Below, one piece after another: positions 42,224 through 49,941 of a DNA stretch of 64,000 nt. This DNA comes from Sandaracinus amylolyticus (GTDB lineage Bacteria; Myxococcota_A; Polyangia; Polyangiales; Sandaracinaceae), in assembly GCF_000737325.1 (NCBI RefSeq), contig NZ_CP011125.1, forward strand, positions 6,696,001 through 6,760,000, in the 5' to 3' direction. The notes beneath the pieces are model-generated. The model was given only the letters and a program-made list of their open reading frames with translations, was not told the origin of the DNA and searched no databases. The stretch's first letter is position 1. Every line of letters starts with the position of its first letter. Both the position numbers and the translations under genes were made by a program.

Positions 42224-43185
42224 CGGTAGGACGCCTCGGACTTCCGGATCTCGACGTCGTGTCCGGTGCAGTCGAGAAACGCAGGGATCGCGAACGCGGT
42301 CTCGGCGGTGCTTTTCGGCCCGAGAACGACCTGCTTGATCACCGGACCCGGCGGGTTGCCGCTCGGGGCAACCGAAGGCGGCTCAAGACGCCAGTCGAGA
42401 TACGGCGCGAGTCCGTACTTCGTCGGACGGAACCGCAGGGGCAGGTCGGGATGACCCTTAGAGTAGCTCTGTTGAGCGAACGTCGGCTTCGCCCCAGGCG
42501 GTGCCTTGTCCACGCACGGCCCAAGCCACACGAGCCGCCACTCCTGCTCTTCTTCGTACGCCTGGTGTTTGAACGTCACCGCGCAGAAGTGCGCCATGCG
42601 CAGCACAGCACCGGCGGCGATGGCCTGGAACTTCGGATCACGTCGCAGGGGCTCAGGGAGCATGCGCATACCGCCGATGTCGAACAGGGCGTCGAACGCG
42701 CGATCTTTCGCGCGCGCGTCGTACTCGACCCGGACCACAAACGGCCCGCCGCAGACGTTCTGCGGCACGCCGACGTCCTCATGCGAAGGCACCGCGCGCA
42801 GGTCCATGCCGATCGCGAAACCCTCGCCGTCACGTGCGTACGCGCGCCACTGACTCAAGCGGTCCGAGTCGCTGGAGAAGCACGCGAGGTAGGTGCCAGC
42901 ACGAGTCACCTCGATCGCATGACTAAGGAACCGCACACCGGCCGGCTGGTCCTCTCGCTCGAAGCGTTCGCGGAGCAGGTCGAGCGTGTGCAGCCCCTCG
43001 TTCGGATCGTTGAGAAACCGGATGTGCGTCGCCCAGATGCGCCGGTTCGTCAGGATGCCCTGGAGCCCCGCGAGATCCGTGTACTGCCAGAGGATTGGCG
43101 GCGCGTGTTCGAGGCTACGGAAGTGCTCTTCGAGGAACGCACTCACCGCGGCGTCGGTGATCCGCTCGTACTCTTCCAGCTCCAT
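42220..43185 (-). CDS. DUF2971 family protein, possible defence cargo
   Basis: A 321-residue soluble protein starting at the ATG at 43185. The signature LWQYTDLAGLQGILTNRRIWATHIRFLNDPNEG is that of DUF2971; later CFSSDSDRLSQWRAYARDGEGFAIGMD and EWRLVWLGP are conserved in the family. Members are widespread in mobile elements and near defence genes; their chemistry is not settled as far as I know. It is on the strand opposite the overlapping run and next to small unknown genes near the right end of the element, a usual spot for cargo. An anti-phage role is inference. Confidence 0.65.
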   Translation of the reverse strand: MELEEYERITDAAVSAFLEEHFRSLEHAPPILWQYTDLAGLQGILTNRRIWATHIRFLNDPNEGLHTLDLLRERFEREDQPAGVRFLSHAIEVTRAGTYLACFSSDSDRLSQWRAYARDGEGFAIGMDLRAVPSHEDVGVPQNVCGGPFVVRVEYDARAKDRAFDALFDIGGMRMLPEPLRRDPKFQAIAAGAVLRMAHFCAVTFKHQAYEEEQEWRLVWLGPCVDKAPPGAKPTFAQQSYSKGHPDLPLRFRPTKYGLAPYLDWRLEPPSVAPSGNPPGPVIKQVVLGPKSTAETAFAIPAFLDCTGHDVEIRKSEASYR

Positions 43186-43242
43186 CGACCTCGATGGTAC
43201 GCCCGACGCGCAACCGCGCGCGACCCCGACCGACACGCGGGC

Positions 43243-43434
43243 ATGTTCACCCGCGCCGGTCTCGTCGCCTGTGTCGCCGCGCAGGACGCGCCCCCGCTCG
43301 TCATGGAGGATCACTCCGAGGTGATGCTCGCGTGGGGTTCGGTCGCGCTCGTCGTCGCAGCCCGCACGCCGCGCCTCGCGCGGTGGTTCATGCGCGCGAG
43401 GCCGGTGCTGATGGTGACCTGGGGCGAGGCCTAG
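43243..43434 (+). CDS. Hypothetical 63-residue protein
   Basis: The frame from the ATG at 43243 encodes MFTRAGLVACVAAQDAPPLV, then a hydrophobic stretch (VMLAWGSVALVVAA) and a basic tail with RLARWFMRARPVLMV. It may be a single-pass membrane protein. The longer open frame upstream is shadow of the DUF2971 gene. It lies just upstream of, and divergent from, DUF2971 and its stop overlaps the next convergent gene. Real status is uncertain. Confidence 0.35.
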   Translation: MFTRAGLVACVAAQDAPPLVMEDHSEVMLAWGSVALVVAARTPRLARWFMRARPVLMVTWGEA

Positions 43435-43649
43435 CGACGGCTCCCGGCGGCGCGTCGCTCGGCTTCGGCGATCCAGTGCTCCCGCGCCTCGTGCTCGGTC
43501 TCACCGAACGCCTCGAAAACGACCCCGAGGGCGTCGGGGCCGCTCGCGACGAAACCAGGCCGCCGGGCCTGCTCGCTCGCGATCGTCTTGTCAGCGGAGC
43601 GCCCCACTCGCGGGCGAGGTTCGATCTTCTCGGGCTGGAGTTGACTCAT
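43431..43649 (-). CDS. Hypothetical 72-residue protein
   Basis: A charged, mostly helical protein (MSQLQPEKIEPRPRVGRSADK, then FEAFGETEHEAREHWIAEAERRA). No signal peptide, membrane segment or named domain. The ATG at 43649 follows AGAGTTGCC, a weak ribosome site. It sits among small genes at the right end of the element. Confidence 0.4.
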   Translation of the reverse strand: MSQLQPEKIEPRPRVGRSADKTIASEQARRPGFVASGPDALGVVFEAFGETEHEAREHWIAEAERRAAGSRR

Positions 43650-43721
43650 TCGGCAACTCTAGCTGCGGGTCGTGGGCGATGCGGCCCCGCGCGGCCGGTT
43701 CGTGCGCACGGGGCCTGCCCC

Positions 43722-44015
43722 TTAGTCGATCTCACTCCAGCGTGCGTGCGCGTCCACGAGCTGATTCGCGTCGCCGGTCACGCGGTGCCACTGCCCGCCG
43801 ATCATGATCGTCGCCTCGCCGTCGCCCGTGGCGGCCCAAGCCTGCACCGCGACGAGCTTCACCTCGGCGGCGCCGATCCCTGCGAAGTGCAACCGCGCCA
43901 CCTCAGGGGGCGGAGGCTCACCGGGCGTCAGCGCGACCTTGATATCGTGAAGATCGTCGGAGATGTCCTTGAGCAGGTCTTCTTTCCTGTCCCTGAACGA
44001 CGAGATCGGTTCCAT
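43722..44015 (-). CDS. Hypothetical 97-residue protein
   Basis: The ATG at 44015 has a strong GGAGGA ribosome site (the longer frame upstream is shadow). The product begins with a charged helix (SFRDRKEDLLKDISDDLHDIKVAL) and continues with a small beta-rich part (ARLHFAGIGAAEVKLVAVQAW, GEATIMIGGQWHRVTGDANQLVD). No family is recognised. It is the gene nearest the right attachment site. Confidence 0.5.
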   Translation of the reverse strand: MEPISSFRDRKEDLLKDISDDLHDIKVALTPGEPPPPEVARLHFAGIGAAEVKLVAVQAWAATGDGEATIMIGGQWHRVTGDANQLVDAHARWSEID

Positions 44016-44090
44016 GCTCCTCCGTCCGTGTGGGTGCGGCCAGGGGTCGACTCTGGAGGACCGACACGCCGTCAACAAGGGGGGCTGACC

Positions 44091-44112
44091 CCGGGGGCAA
44101 TGCGGGGGCAAA
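44091..44112 (+). repeat. Putative integrase arm-type repeat, right
   Basis: CCGGGGGCAATGCGGGGGCAAA is nearly identical to the tandem pair at 32428-32450, same orientation, 95 bp from the right attachment repeat. Taken with the left pair it may bind the integrase N-terminal domain. Confidence 0.4.
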
Positions 44113-44206
44113 ACGACCCGGATCGACCGGGATCTACCGTGAACGACCGTTGCCCTCGATTGCCGCCGATCGCTCGATTTCGCCCCTCGTTCGTCGCGGT
44201 TCGTAT

Positions 44207-44263
44207 TGCCGGGAGAGGGACTCGAACCCTCATGCCTCTTCCGAGGCGTGGGATTTTAAATCC
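44207..44263 (-). repeat. Right attachment repeat within tRNA-Leu
   Basis: The 57 bp from the anticodon stem to the 3' end of the intact tRNA-Leu gene, matching 32326-32382 with one mismatch in the T loop region. It marks the right junction of the integrated element. Confidence 0.9.
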
Positions 44264-44291
44264 CCTGCGTCTGCCGTTCCGCCATCCCGGC
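44207..44291 (-). tRNA. tRNA-Leu (anticodon UAA)
   Basis: An 85-nt class II tRNA on the minus strand. The acceptor stem GCCGGGA pairs with TCCCGGC, with discriminator A; CCA is not encoded. The D arm has GCG/CGC; the anticodon loop is TTTAAAA with anticodon TAA; the long variable arm is GCCTC-GGAA-GAGGC; the T arm is GAGGG-TTCGAGT-CCCTC. The outermost anticodon-stem pair reads G-A, a mismatch. The sequence from the anticodon to the 3' end is duplicated at 32326, because an element is integrated at its 3' half. Confidence 0.95.
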
Positions 44292-44317
44292 GCGTCCGAC
44301 GCGCATCCTACACGCGC

Positions 44318-44355
44318 GAAGGCAGCTCGCGAGCACCGGGCTCGGAGCTGCCTTC
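44318..44355. terminator. Strong hairpin between panD and tRNA-Leu
   Basis: GAAGGCAGCTC and GAGCTGCCTTC form an 11-bp perfect stem, extended by CGAGC/GCTCG, with a small loop. It lies just past the panD stop (minus strand) and upstream of tRNA-Leu. It lacks a long U run, so it may end transcription inefficiently or in a factor-dependent way. Confidence 0.6.
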
Positions 44356-44382
44356 TTCGTGCGCGACGCGCTCGCGCGCGCT

Positions 44383-44799
44383 TCAGCTCGGCTGCGGGAC
44401 GCCGCGCTCGTGGTGCAGCGGCATCTGCGGGCCCGCGCGCTCGGCCTCGTCGCCGATGATGCGGTTCTTCTCGTCGACGCGGACGACCTTCGGCACGTGA
44501 CGGCGCGCTTCGTCGTCGTCCATCTCGCCGAACGTCGCGAGGATCACGAGGTCGCCCGGCTTGTTGAGGTGCGCCGCCGCGCCGTTGATGCAGATGACGC
44601 CCGAGCCGCGCGGACCTGCCAGCGTGTACGTCACGAGGCGCGTCCCGCGCGTGACGTTCCAGATGTGCAGCTCCTCGTGCTCGATCATCCCCGCCGCGTC
44701 CATCAGGTCGGCGTCGATGGTGCAGCTGCCCTCGTACTCGAGGTCGGCGTGCGTGATCACCGCCCGGTGGACCTTCCCCAGGAACATCCGTCGCCGCAT
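44383..44799 (-). CDS. panD: Aspartate 1-decarboxylase
   Basis: A 138-residue pro-enzyme that makes beta-alanine for pantothenate and coenzyme A. It self-cleaves between Gly24 and Ser25 (YEGSCTID) to form a pyruvoyl group. Using the ATG at 44799, Lys9 (FLGKVHRAV), Gly24/Ser25, Arg54 and Tyr58 (TRGTRLVTY) fall at the same numbers as in the E. coli enzyme, which supports this start. GGAGGT six bases upstream is a good ribosome site. [11 protein letters not shown] is the conserved C-terminal motif. A strong hairpin follows the stop. Confidence 0.95.
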   Translation of the reverse strand: MRRRMFLGKVHRAVITHADLEYEGSCTIDADLMDAAGMIEHEELHIWNVTRGTRLVTYTLAGPRGSGVICINGAAAHLNKPGDLVILATFGEMDDDEARRHVPKVVRVDEKNRIIGDEAERAGPQMPLHHERGVPQPS

Positions 44800-44959
44800 C
44801 TGACTACCTCCGTGGCGGCCGCCGCGAGGGCGGTCCACCCGTCGTGCGGGGGACTGTGCAGCAACGAACAAGCCGCGTCCAGTGTGAAAACGGCGCGTTT
44901 CGCGACACTGGCCAGACCTTCTGGACAGCTCGCCCGTCGCAGCGCGGAGGAGGTCCGCC

Positions 44960-45205
44960 ATGCGTCTCACGATCGCTCTCTCGGCCGCTCTGATCGCCGC
45001 CCTCGCCGCTCCCGCGGCAGCTCAGGACACGCGATCCGGGGAGGTCACCACCTACGACTTCATCGACGGCGATCTCGTCCAAGGCGGCCGCTACGAGGAC
45101 GAGCTCGATCGCATCTTCAGTGTCCGCGGCCGCGCGCGCCGCACGCTGATCCACCCGCGCACCCATTTCGTCCCGGAGATGCTCAAGTCGGTCGAGCATC
45201 TCTGA
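44960..45205 (+). CDS. Small secreted protein, 81 residues
   Basis: An N-terminal signal peptide ([22 protein letters not shown]) with an AAA/Q cleavage site is followed by about 60 residues with [47 protein letters not shown]. The mature part recalls short periplasmic proteins of myxobacterial envelope systems, but no family can be named. GGAGG precedes the ATG. It is divergent from panD and 91 bp upstream of the lipoprotein gene. Confidence 0.65.
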   Translation: MRLTIALSAALIAALAAPAAAQDTRSGEVTTYDFIDGDLVQGGRYEDELDRIFSVRGRARRTLIHPRTHFVPEMLKSVEHL

Positions 45206-45257
45206 TCGCGGAATGATCCAGAGAAGCGGCTTGACCTCGCCGCGCGCGTCTCGAATC

Positions 45258-45288
45258 GTGGGGGCTTCCATTTTTTTCGATCCCCCAC
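45258..45288 (+). promoter_or_regulatory. Hairpin just upstream of the amidohydrolase lipoprotein
   Basis: GTGGGGG and CCCCCAC form a 7-bp stem with a 17-nt loop containing a T run. It ends nine bases before the ATG at 45297, and the GGAG ribosome site overlaps its edge. It could be the terminator of the upstream gene or affect translation; neither is proven. Confidence 0.35.
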
Positions 45289-45296
45289 GGAGCCTC

Positions 45297-48200
45297 ATGG
45301 ACGTTGCACGGCTGCTTCGGGTCGCAGCTCTCCTCTCCATCTCTCTCGTCCCCGCGATGCTCGCGACCGGCTGCGGCGACGACGACGACGGCGGCACCGT
45401 CGACGGCGGACCGCGCCCCGACGGCGAGACCCCAGACGTCGATGCGCAGGTGCCCGACGGCGGCATGCCCGACGGCGGTGGCGGCGACGACGTGATGATC
45501 GTCGAGTGCCCCGCCGCCGACGCACCTTCGCTGCCCGGCGGCGCGATCTGCGAGACCACCGCGGGTGACGCGAACCTGCTGATCACCGCCGACGTGCTGA
45601 TGGCCGACGGCCGCGTGCTCGCGGGCGGCCAGGTGCTCGTCAACGCGACGGGCTCGATCGTGTGCGCCGACTGCGACTGCGCGAGCGCCGAAGGCGCGAG
45701 CGGCGCGACGCGCGTCTCGTGCCCCGACGGCGTGCTCTCGCCCGGCCTCGTCAACGCGCACGAGCACATGACGTATCAGGGCCTTCCGACGGAACCGACG
45801 TTCGCCGGCACCAACGAGCGCTTCGAGCACCGGCACGACTGGCGCCGCGGCCTGCGCGATCACTCGGACGACTTCCGGCCGCCGGGCCGCGCGTCGCAGG
45901 CCGAGATGCAGTGGGCCGAGCTCCGCATGATCATCGGCGGCGCGACGGCGGTGAACGGATCGGGCGGCAGCTCGGGGCTCATGCGGAACCTCGACAGCGC
46001 AGGCGCCAACATGGAAGGCCTCGGCCAGGCAGAGACCTACTACCAAACGTTCCCTCTGGGCGACAGCGGCGGAACGCTGCGCGAGAGCGGCTGTAGCTAC
46101 TCGTGGGAAGACAGCGCCGAGCGCATCGCCGGCGAGGACGCGTACACCCCGCACGTCTCCGAGGGCATCGACGCCGAGGCGCGCAACGAGTTCCTCTGCA
46201 TGCGCATGGAGGGCGCGAACGACCTCATCGAGCCGCAGACCGCGATGATCCACGGCATCGGCCTGCTGCCGAGCGACATCGAGCACGCCGCGGCCGAGGG
46301 CACGATGCTGGTCTGGTCGCCGCGCTCGAACATCTCGCTCTACGGCGACACTGCGCGCACCCCCGAGTACGACCGTCTCGGCGTGCCGATCGCGATGGGC
46401 ACCGACTGGATCTACAGCGGCTCGATGAACATGCTCCGCGAGCTCCAGTGCGCCGACGAGCTCAACGCGCAGTACTGGGACGGTTACTTCTCCGATCTCG
46501 ATCTCTGGCGCATGGCGACGCTCAACGGCGCGATCGCCACCGCGACTGACGACGTGATCGGATCGATCGCGCCGGGCCGCGTCGCGGACCTCGTGATCTT
46601 CGACGGCTCGGTGAACGCGCTGCACCGCGCGGTGATCGACGCGCAGCCGGAGAACGTCGCGCTCGTGCTGCGTGGCGGAGAAGTGCTCTATGGTGAGGCG
46701 GCCGTCGTCGCGGCGCTTCCCAACGGCGATGCGTGCGACACGATGGACGTCTGCGGCAGCCCGCGTCGCGCGTGCGTGATGCGCGAGACCGGGATGAGCC
46801 TCGCAGCGCTCGAGGCGGCGAACGACCGCAAGTACCAGCTCTTCGTCTGCGACGGCGCGACGCCCCCGGACGAGCCGACCTGCCATCCGCGCCGTACCGA
46901 GTACCCCGACGCAGTCGTCGCGATGCCGAGCATCGACGGATCGAACGAGTACGACGGCAACGCGACGGCCGACGACTCCGACGGCGACGGGATCGCGAAC
47001 GCCGAGGACAACTGCCCGTCGATGTTCAACCCGATCCGCCCCCTCGACATGGGCGCGCAGGCGGACGCGGACGACGACGGCGAGGGCGACATCTGCGATC
47101 CCTGCCCGCTCGAGGCGGACGCGACGACGTGCGAGGCGTTCGATCCGAACGATCAAGATCGCGACGACGTCCCCGACACGACCGACAACTGCCCCGGTCG
47201 GTCGAACCCCGATCAGATGGACATGGACGACGACGCCAAGGGCGACGCGTGCGACGTGTGCCCCACGCGGTCGAACCCCGGCGCGGCGGGCTGTCCCGGC
47301 ACGATCTACGAAGTCCAGGACGGCACGTTTGCGGCCGATACGCGCGTCGTGGTGCGCGGGGTCGTGACCGCGGTCGCGAGCAACGGCTTCTACGCGCAGG
47401 TCGCTGAGGACGACGAGGACTACGACGGCGAGGACCAGTCGGGCGTGTTCGTCTTCGTCGGCGGCGATGGACCGACGCAATCGATCGGCGACGAGGTCAC
47501 GATCGACGGAACGGTCCAGGAGTTCTTCGCCGAGACGCAGATCTCCTCGTCCGCTGCGAGCGTGATGGTGACCGGCACTGGCACGGTGCCCGCCCCGGTC
47601 GATGTCACTCCCGCGGACGTCACGACCGGTGGCGCACGCGCCGAGGCGCTCGAGGGCGTGCTCGTGCGCGTGATGAACGTGTCGGTGACCAACGTCGCGC
47701 CCGCTCCCGCGGGCGGAGAGACCGCGCCGACCTACGAGTTCGAGGTGACGGGTGGCCTGCGCATCGACGACCTCTTCTTCCGCCTGACGCCGTTCGCGAC
47801 GGCGGGCGAGACGTTCACCTCCATCACCGGCGTGCTCTCGTGGCGCCGGGAGAACAGCAAGCTGCATCCGCGCGATGCTGACGACGTGGTCGCGGGTACG
47901 GCGCAGCTGCTCGAGCTCGGGCCTCCGCTCTCGTACGTGCGCGAAGCGGGCGCGAGCCCGACCGCGACGTTCCCGACGCCGCTCACGGTCCGCCTCGCGC
48001 GGGCGGTTCCGACGGCGACGACGGTGACGATCACCGCCGGCACGGGCCTGACCGTCGCCGACGTGATCATCCCGGCGAACGCCGCGAGCGCGGAGGTGCC
48101 CGTGGTGGGCGCGGCGGCGTCGAGCACGCCGGTGACCGTCACCGCGACGCTCGGCGGCGCGATGCGCAACGCGCAGGTGCGCGTGCTCGGCGCGGCCGAG

Positions 48201-49040
48201 ACGCCGGGCGCGTTCACGCTCACGCCGGGCACCGCGGTCGTGCGCGTCGGAGAGATGCAGGCGTTCACGGTGACAACCGACATCCCCGCGCCTCCGGGCG
48301 GTACGACCATCACGCTCGCGGTCGACGCGGGCGGGGCGGTGCCGCCGAGCGTGACGGTACCGGCGGGCGAGACCACGGCGACGTTCGCGTTCACCGCGGG
48401 CGCGAGCGCCGCAGAGGGCACGCTCACCGCGACGATGGGCGCGGTCACGCGCACCGCGGACGTCGAGGTCAGCGCGGGTGGCGCCGGCACGGTCGTGATC
48501 AACGAGGTCGACTACGACATGCCGGGCGCGGGCGACAACGTAGAGTTCATCGAGCTCTACAATCCGGGCTCGACCGCGTTCGATCTCACCGGCGTGATCG
48601 TCGTGCTGGTGAACGGGGGCGCGATGAGCGGGCCGGTCGAGTACGGCCGCATCGCGCTGAGCGGCTCGCTCGACGCGGGTGAGTATCTGGTCATCGCGCG
48701 CGACACCGTGACGATCCCGAGCAGTGTCGTTCGCGTGCCGTTCCCCGGGACGGCCGCGACCGACAACCTGCAGAACGGGCCGAACGACGGCATCGCGATC
48801 CTACGCGGCACCGAGCTGCTCGACGCGCTCACGTACGAGGGCCCGGTCACCGCGGTGACGATCAGCGGGACCACTTACAACCTCGTCGAGGGCACCGCGT
48901 CGACCGCACAGGACGTGGGCTCGACCGCGTCGATCAGCCGCATCCCGAACGGTCGCGACACGAACGACGCGGCGACGGACTGGGCGACGACCGCGATGGT
49001 CACGCCCGGCGCGCCGAACGTCGCCGATCCCGACATGTGA
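45297..49040 (+). CDS. Multidomain amidohydrolase lipoprotein with TSP3 and lamin-tail-like domains
   Basis: A 1247-residue protein. It has a signal peptide with a lipobox-like ATGC, a Gly/Asp-rich linker, and then an imidazolonepropionase-type amidohydrolase (GLVNAHEHMTY with HxH; HGIGLLPSDIEHAAAEGT; WSPRSNISLYGD; PIAMGTDWIYSGSMNMLRE; APGRVADLVIFDG). From about residue 555 come thrombospondin type 3-like Asp repeats (DSDGDGIANAEDNCP, DQDRDDVPDTTDNCP) that bind Ca2+, an OB-like region (GVVTAVASNGFYAQV), Ig-like repeats, and a C-terminal lamin-tail-like domain (VVINEVDYDMPG...FIELYNPGSTAFDLTG). It is probably on the cell surface. The ATG at 45297 is used. The substrate is unknown. Confidence 0.75.
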   Translation: MDVARLLRVAALLSISLVPAMLATGCGDDDDGGTVDGGPRPDGETPDVDAQVPDGGMPDGGGGDDVMIVECPAADAPSLPGGAICETTAGDANLLITADVLMADGRVLAGGQVLVNATGSIVCADCDCASAEGASGATRVSCPDGVLSPGLVNAHEHMTYQGLPTEPTFAGTNERFEHRHDWRRGLRDHSDDFRPPGRASQAEMQWAELRMIIGGATAVNGSGGSSGLMRNLDSAGANMEGLGQAETYYQTFPLGDSGGTLRESGCSYSWEDSAERIAGEDAYTPHVSEGIDAEARNEFLCMRMEGANDLIEPQTAMIHGIGLLPSDIEHAAAEGTMLVWSPRSNISLYGDTARTPEYDRLGVPIAMGTDWIYSGSMNMLRELQCADELNAQYWDGYFSDLDLWRMATLNGAIATATDDVIGSIAPGRVADLVIFDGSVNALHRAVIDAQPENVALVLRGGEVLYGEAAVVAALPNGDACDTMDVCGSPRRACVMRETGMSLAALEAANDRKYQLFVCDGATPPDEPTCHPRRTEYPDAVVAMPSIDGSNEYDGNATADDSDGDGIANAEDNCPSMFNPIRPLDMGAQADADDDGEGDICDPCPLEADATTCEAFDPNDQDRDDVPDTTDNCPGRSNPDQMDMDDDAKGDACDVCPTRSNPGAAGCPGTIYEVQDGTFAADTRVVVRGVVTAVASNGFYAQVAEDDEDYDGEDQSGVFVFVGGDGPTQSIGDEVTIDGTVQEFFAETQISSSAASVMVTGTGTVPAPVDVTPADVTTGGARAEALEGVLVRVMNVSVTNVAPAPAGGETAPTYEFEVTGGLRIDDLFFRLTPFATAGETFTSITGVLSWRRENSKLHPRDADDVVAGTAQLLELGPPLSYVREAGASPTATFPTPLTVRLARAVPTATTVTITAGTGLTVADVIIPANAASAEVPVVGAAASSTPVTVTATLGGAMRNAQVRVLGAAETPGAFTLTPGTAVVRVGEMQAFTVTTDIPAPPGGTTITLAVDAGGAVPPSVTVPAGETTATFAFTAGASAAEGTLTATMGAVTRTADVEVSAGGAGTVVINEVDYDMPGAGDNVEFIELYNPGSTAFDLTGVIVVLVNGGAMSGPVEYGRIALSGSLDAGEYLVIARDTVTIPSSVVRVPFPGTAATDNLQNGPNDGIAILRGTELLDALTYEGPVTAVTISGTTYNLVEGTASTAQDVGSTASISRIPNGRDTNDAATDWATTAMVTPGAPNVADPDM

Positions 49041-49044
49041 CCCG

Positions 49045-49890
49045 CTAGGACGAAAGGCGCGCCGCGAGACGCTCGAGCGCTCCCGCGGCGCGCACGCCGT
49101 ACCAGAAGAGGTCCTTTCCGCAGATGAGCTCGACGCGCCTTCCGGGCGCCTCGAGCTCTCTCTTTTCCGTCTCGCCGAAGCGGTACGGCTCGTCGGGCAA
49201 CAAGACGCGCTCGGGCGCGCGCGTCTCGACCTCGGCGAGCTCGAAGCGCGGATAGCGCGTGTCGCGCGTCGTGGGCTTCGCCTCCGCGCGCCCGAGATCC
49301 GCAGCGAGCGGATAACGACGCGCGCGATCGGCGAACACGTTCACGCCGCCCGCGAGCCGCACGAGATCGCTCGCGTACGTGCGCCCGTCGAACGTCATCC
49401 ACGGGTCCTTCCAGATCGGCGCGAACACGCGCACCGGCCGCGCCCTCACGTTCGCCTCGGCGCGCGAGAGCGCGACACGCAGCGCATCGATCTCGGGCAC
49501 GCGCGAGGGCTCGACGTAGAGCAGACGCGCCGTCGTCTCGAGATGCGCGAGCGCCGCCGCGACCGTGCACGGGAACGAGACGAACACGTTCACGCCGCGC
49601 GCGATCAGCGCCTCGACGTCGCGCTGCGAATTCTCTTCCTGGTTCGCGAGCACGAGGTCGGGCGCGAGCGCGCACACCGCGTCGACGTCGACGTTCTTCG
49701 TCCCGCCGATCGTCGCGATGGACTCGATGCAGCCCCGCGGCTCCTCGCAGTACTCGGTGCGCGCGACGAGCCGCTCGAGCCCGACCATCGCGACGACGGA
49801 CTCGGTCTCGCTCGGCACCAGCGACACCACGCGCCGCGGCTCGCGCGCGACGACGACCTCGCGCCCCAGCGCGTCGATCTCGATCACCAC
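49045..49890 (-). CDS. BtuF-like helical-backbone substrate-binding protein
   Basis: A 281-residue protein of the vitamin B12/iron-siderophore binding protein fold: RRVVSLVPSETESVVAMVGLERLVART, then IATIGGTKNVDVDAVCALAPDLVLANQEENS, and the long backbone helix. RPVRVFAPIWKDPWMTFDG and TYASDLVRLAGGVN are typical of BtuF relatives. It lacks an obvious signal peptide from the ATG at 49890, so either it is cytosolic or the start lies elsewhere. No ABC transporter genes are adjacent. A cobalamin or corrinoid ligand is suggested by family, not shown. Confidence 0.75.
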   Translation of the reverse strand: MVIEIDALGREVVVAREPRRVVSLVPSETESVVAMVGLERLVARTEYCEEPRGCIESIATIGGTKNVDVDAVCALAPDLVLANQEENSQRDVEALIARGVNVFVSFPCTVAAALAHLETTARLLYVEPSRVPEIDALRVALSRAEANVRARPVRVFAPIWKDPWMTFDGRTYASDLVRLAGGVNVFADRARRYPLAADLGRAEAKPTTRDTRYPRFELAEVETRAPERVLLPDEPYRFGETEKRELEAPGRRVELICGKDLFWYGVRAAGALERLAARLSS

Positions 49891-49941
49891 GCCGGAGCGA
49901 TAGCGCAGCCCGGCGGGACCGCGCGAGCCGTTTGGAGCAGC

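Larger units (their letters stand above)
32326..44263. mobile_element. tRNA-Leu-integrated element (phage-satellite or integrative element)
   Basis: An ~11.9-kb insert is bounded by the 57-bp tRNA-derived direct repeats. Inside, from left: tyrosine integrase (minus), excisionase-like HTH protein, MerR-like HTH regulator behind a palindrome, a short basic protein, a 956-residue primase-helicase fusion, HTH-containing proteins, an RHH protein, and then a chain of small genes often overlapping by 4 bp, one DUF2213-like. The right end has a DUF2971 gene and three small genes on mixed strands. No portal, large terminase, tail tape-measure, conjugation or resistance genes are seen. It resembles a phage-inducible chromosomal island or a decayed prophage. 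The intact tRNA gene lies at the right end. Confidence 0.85.
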
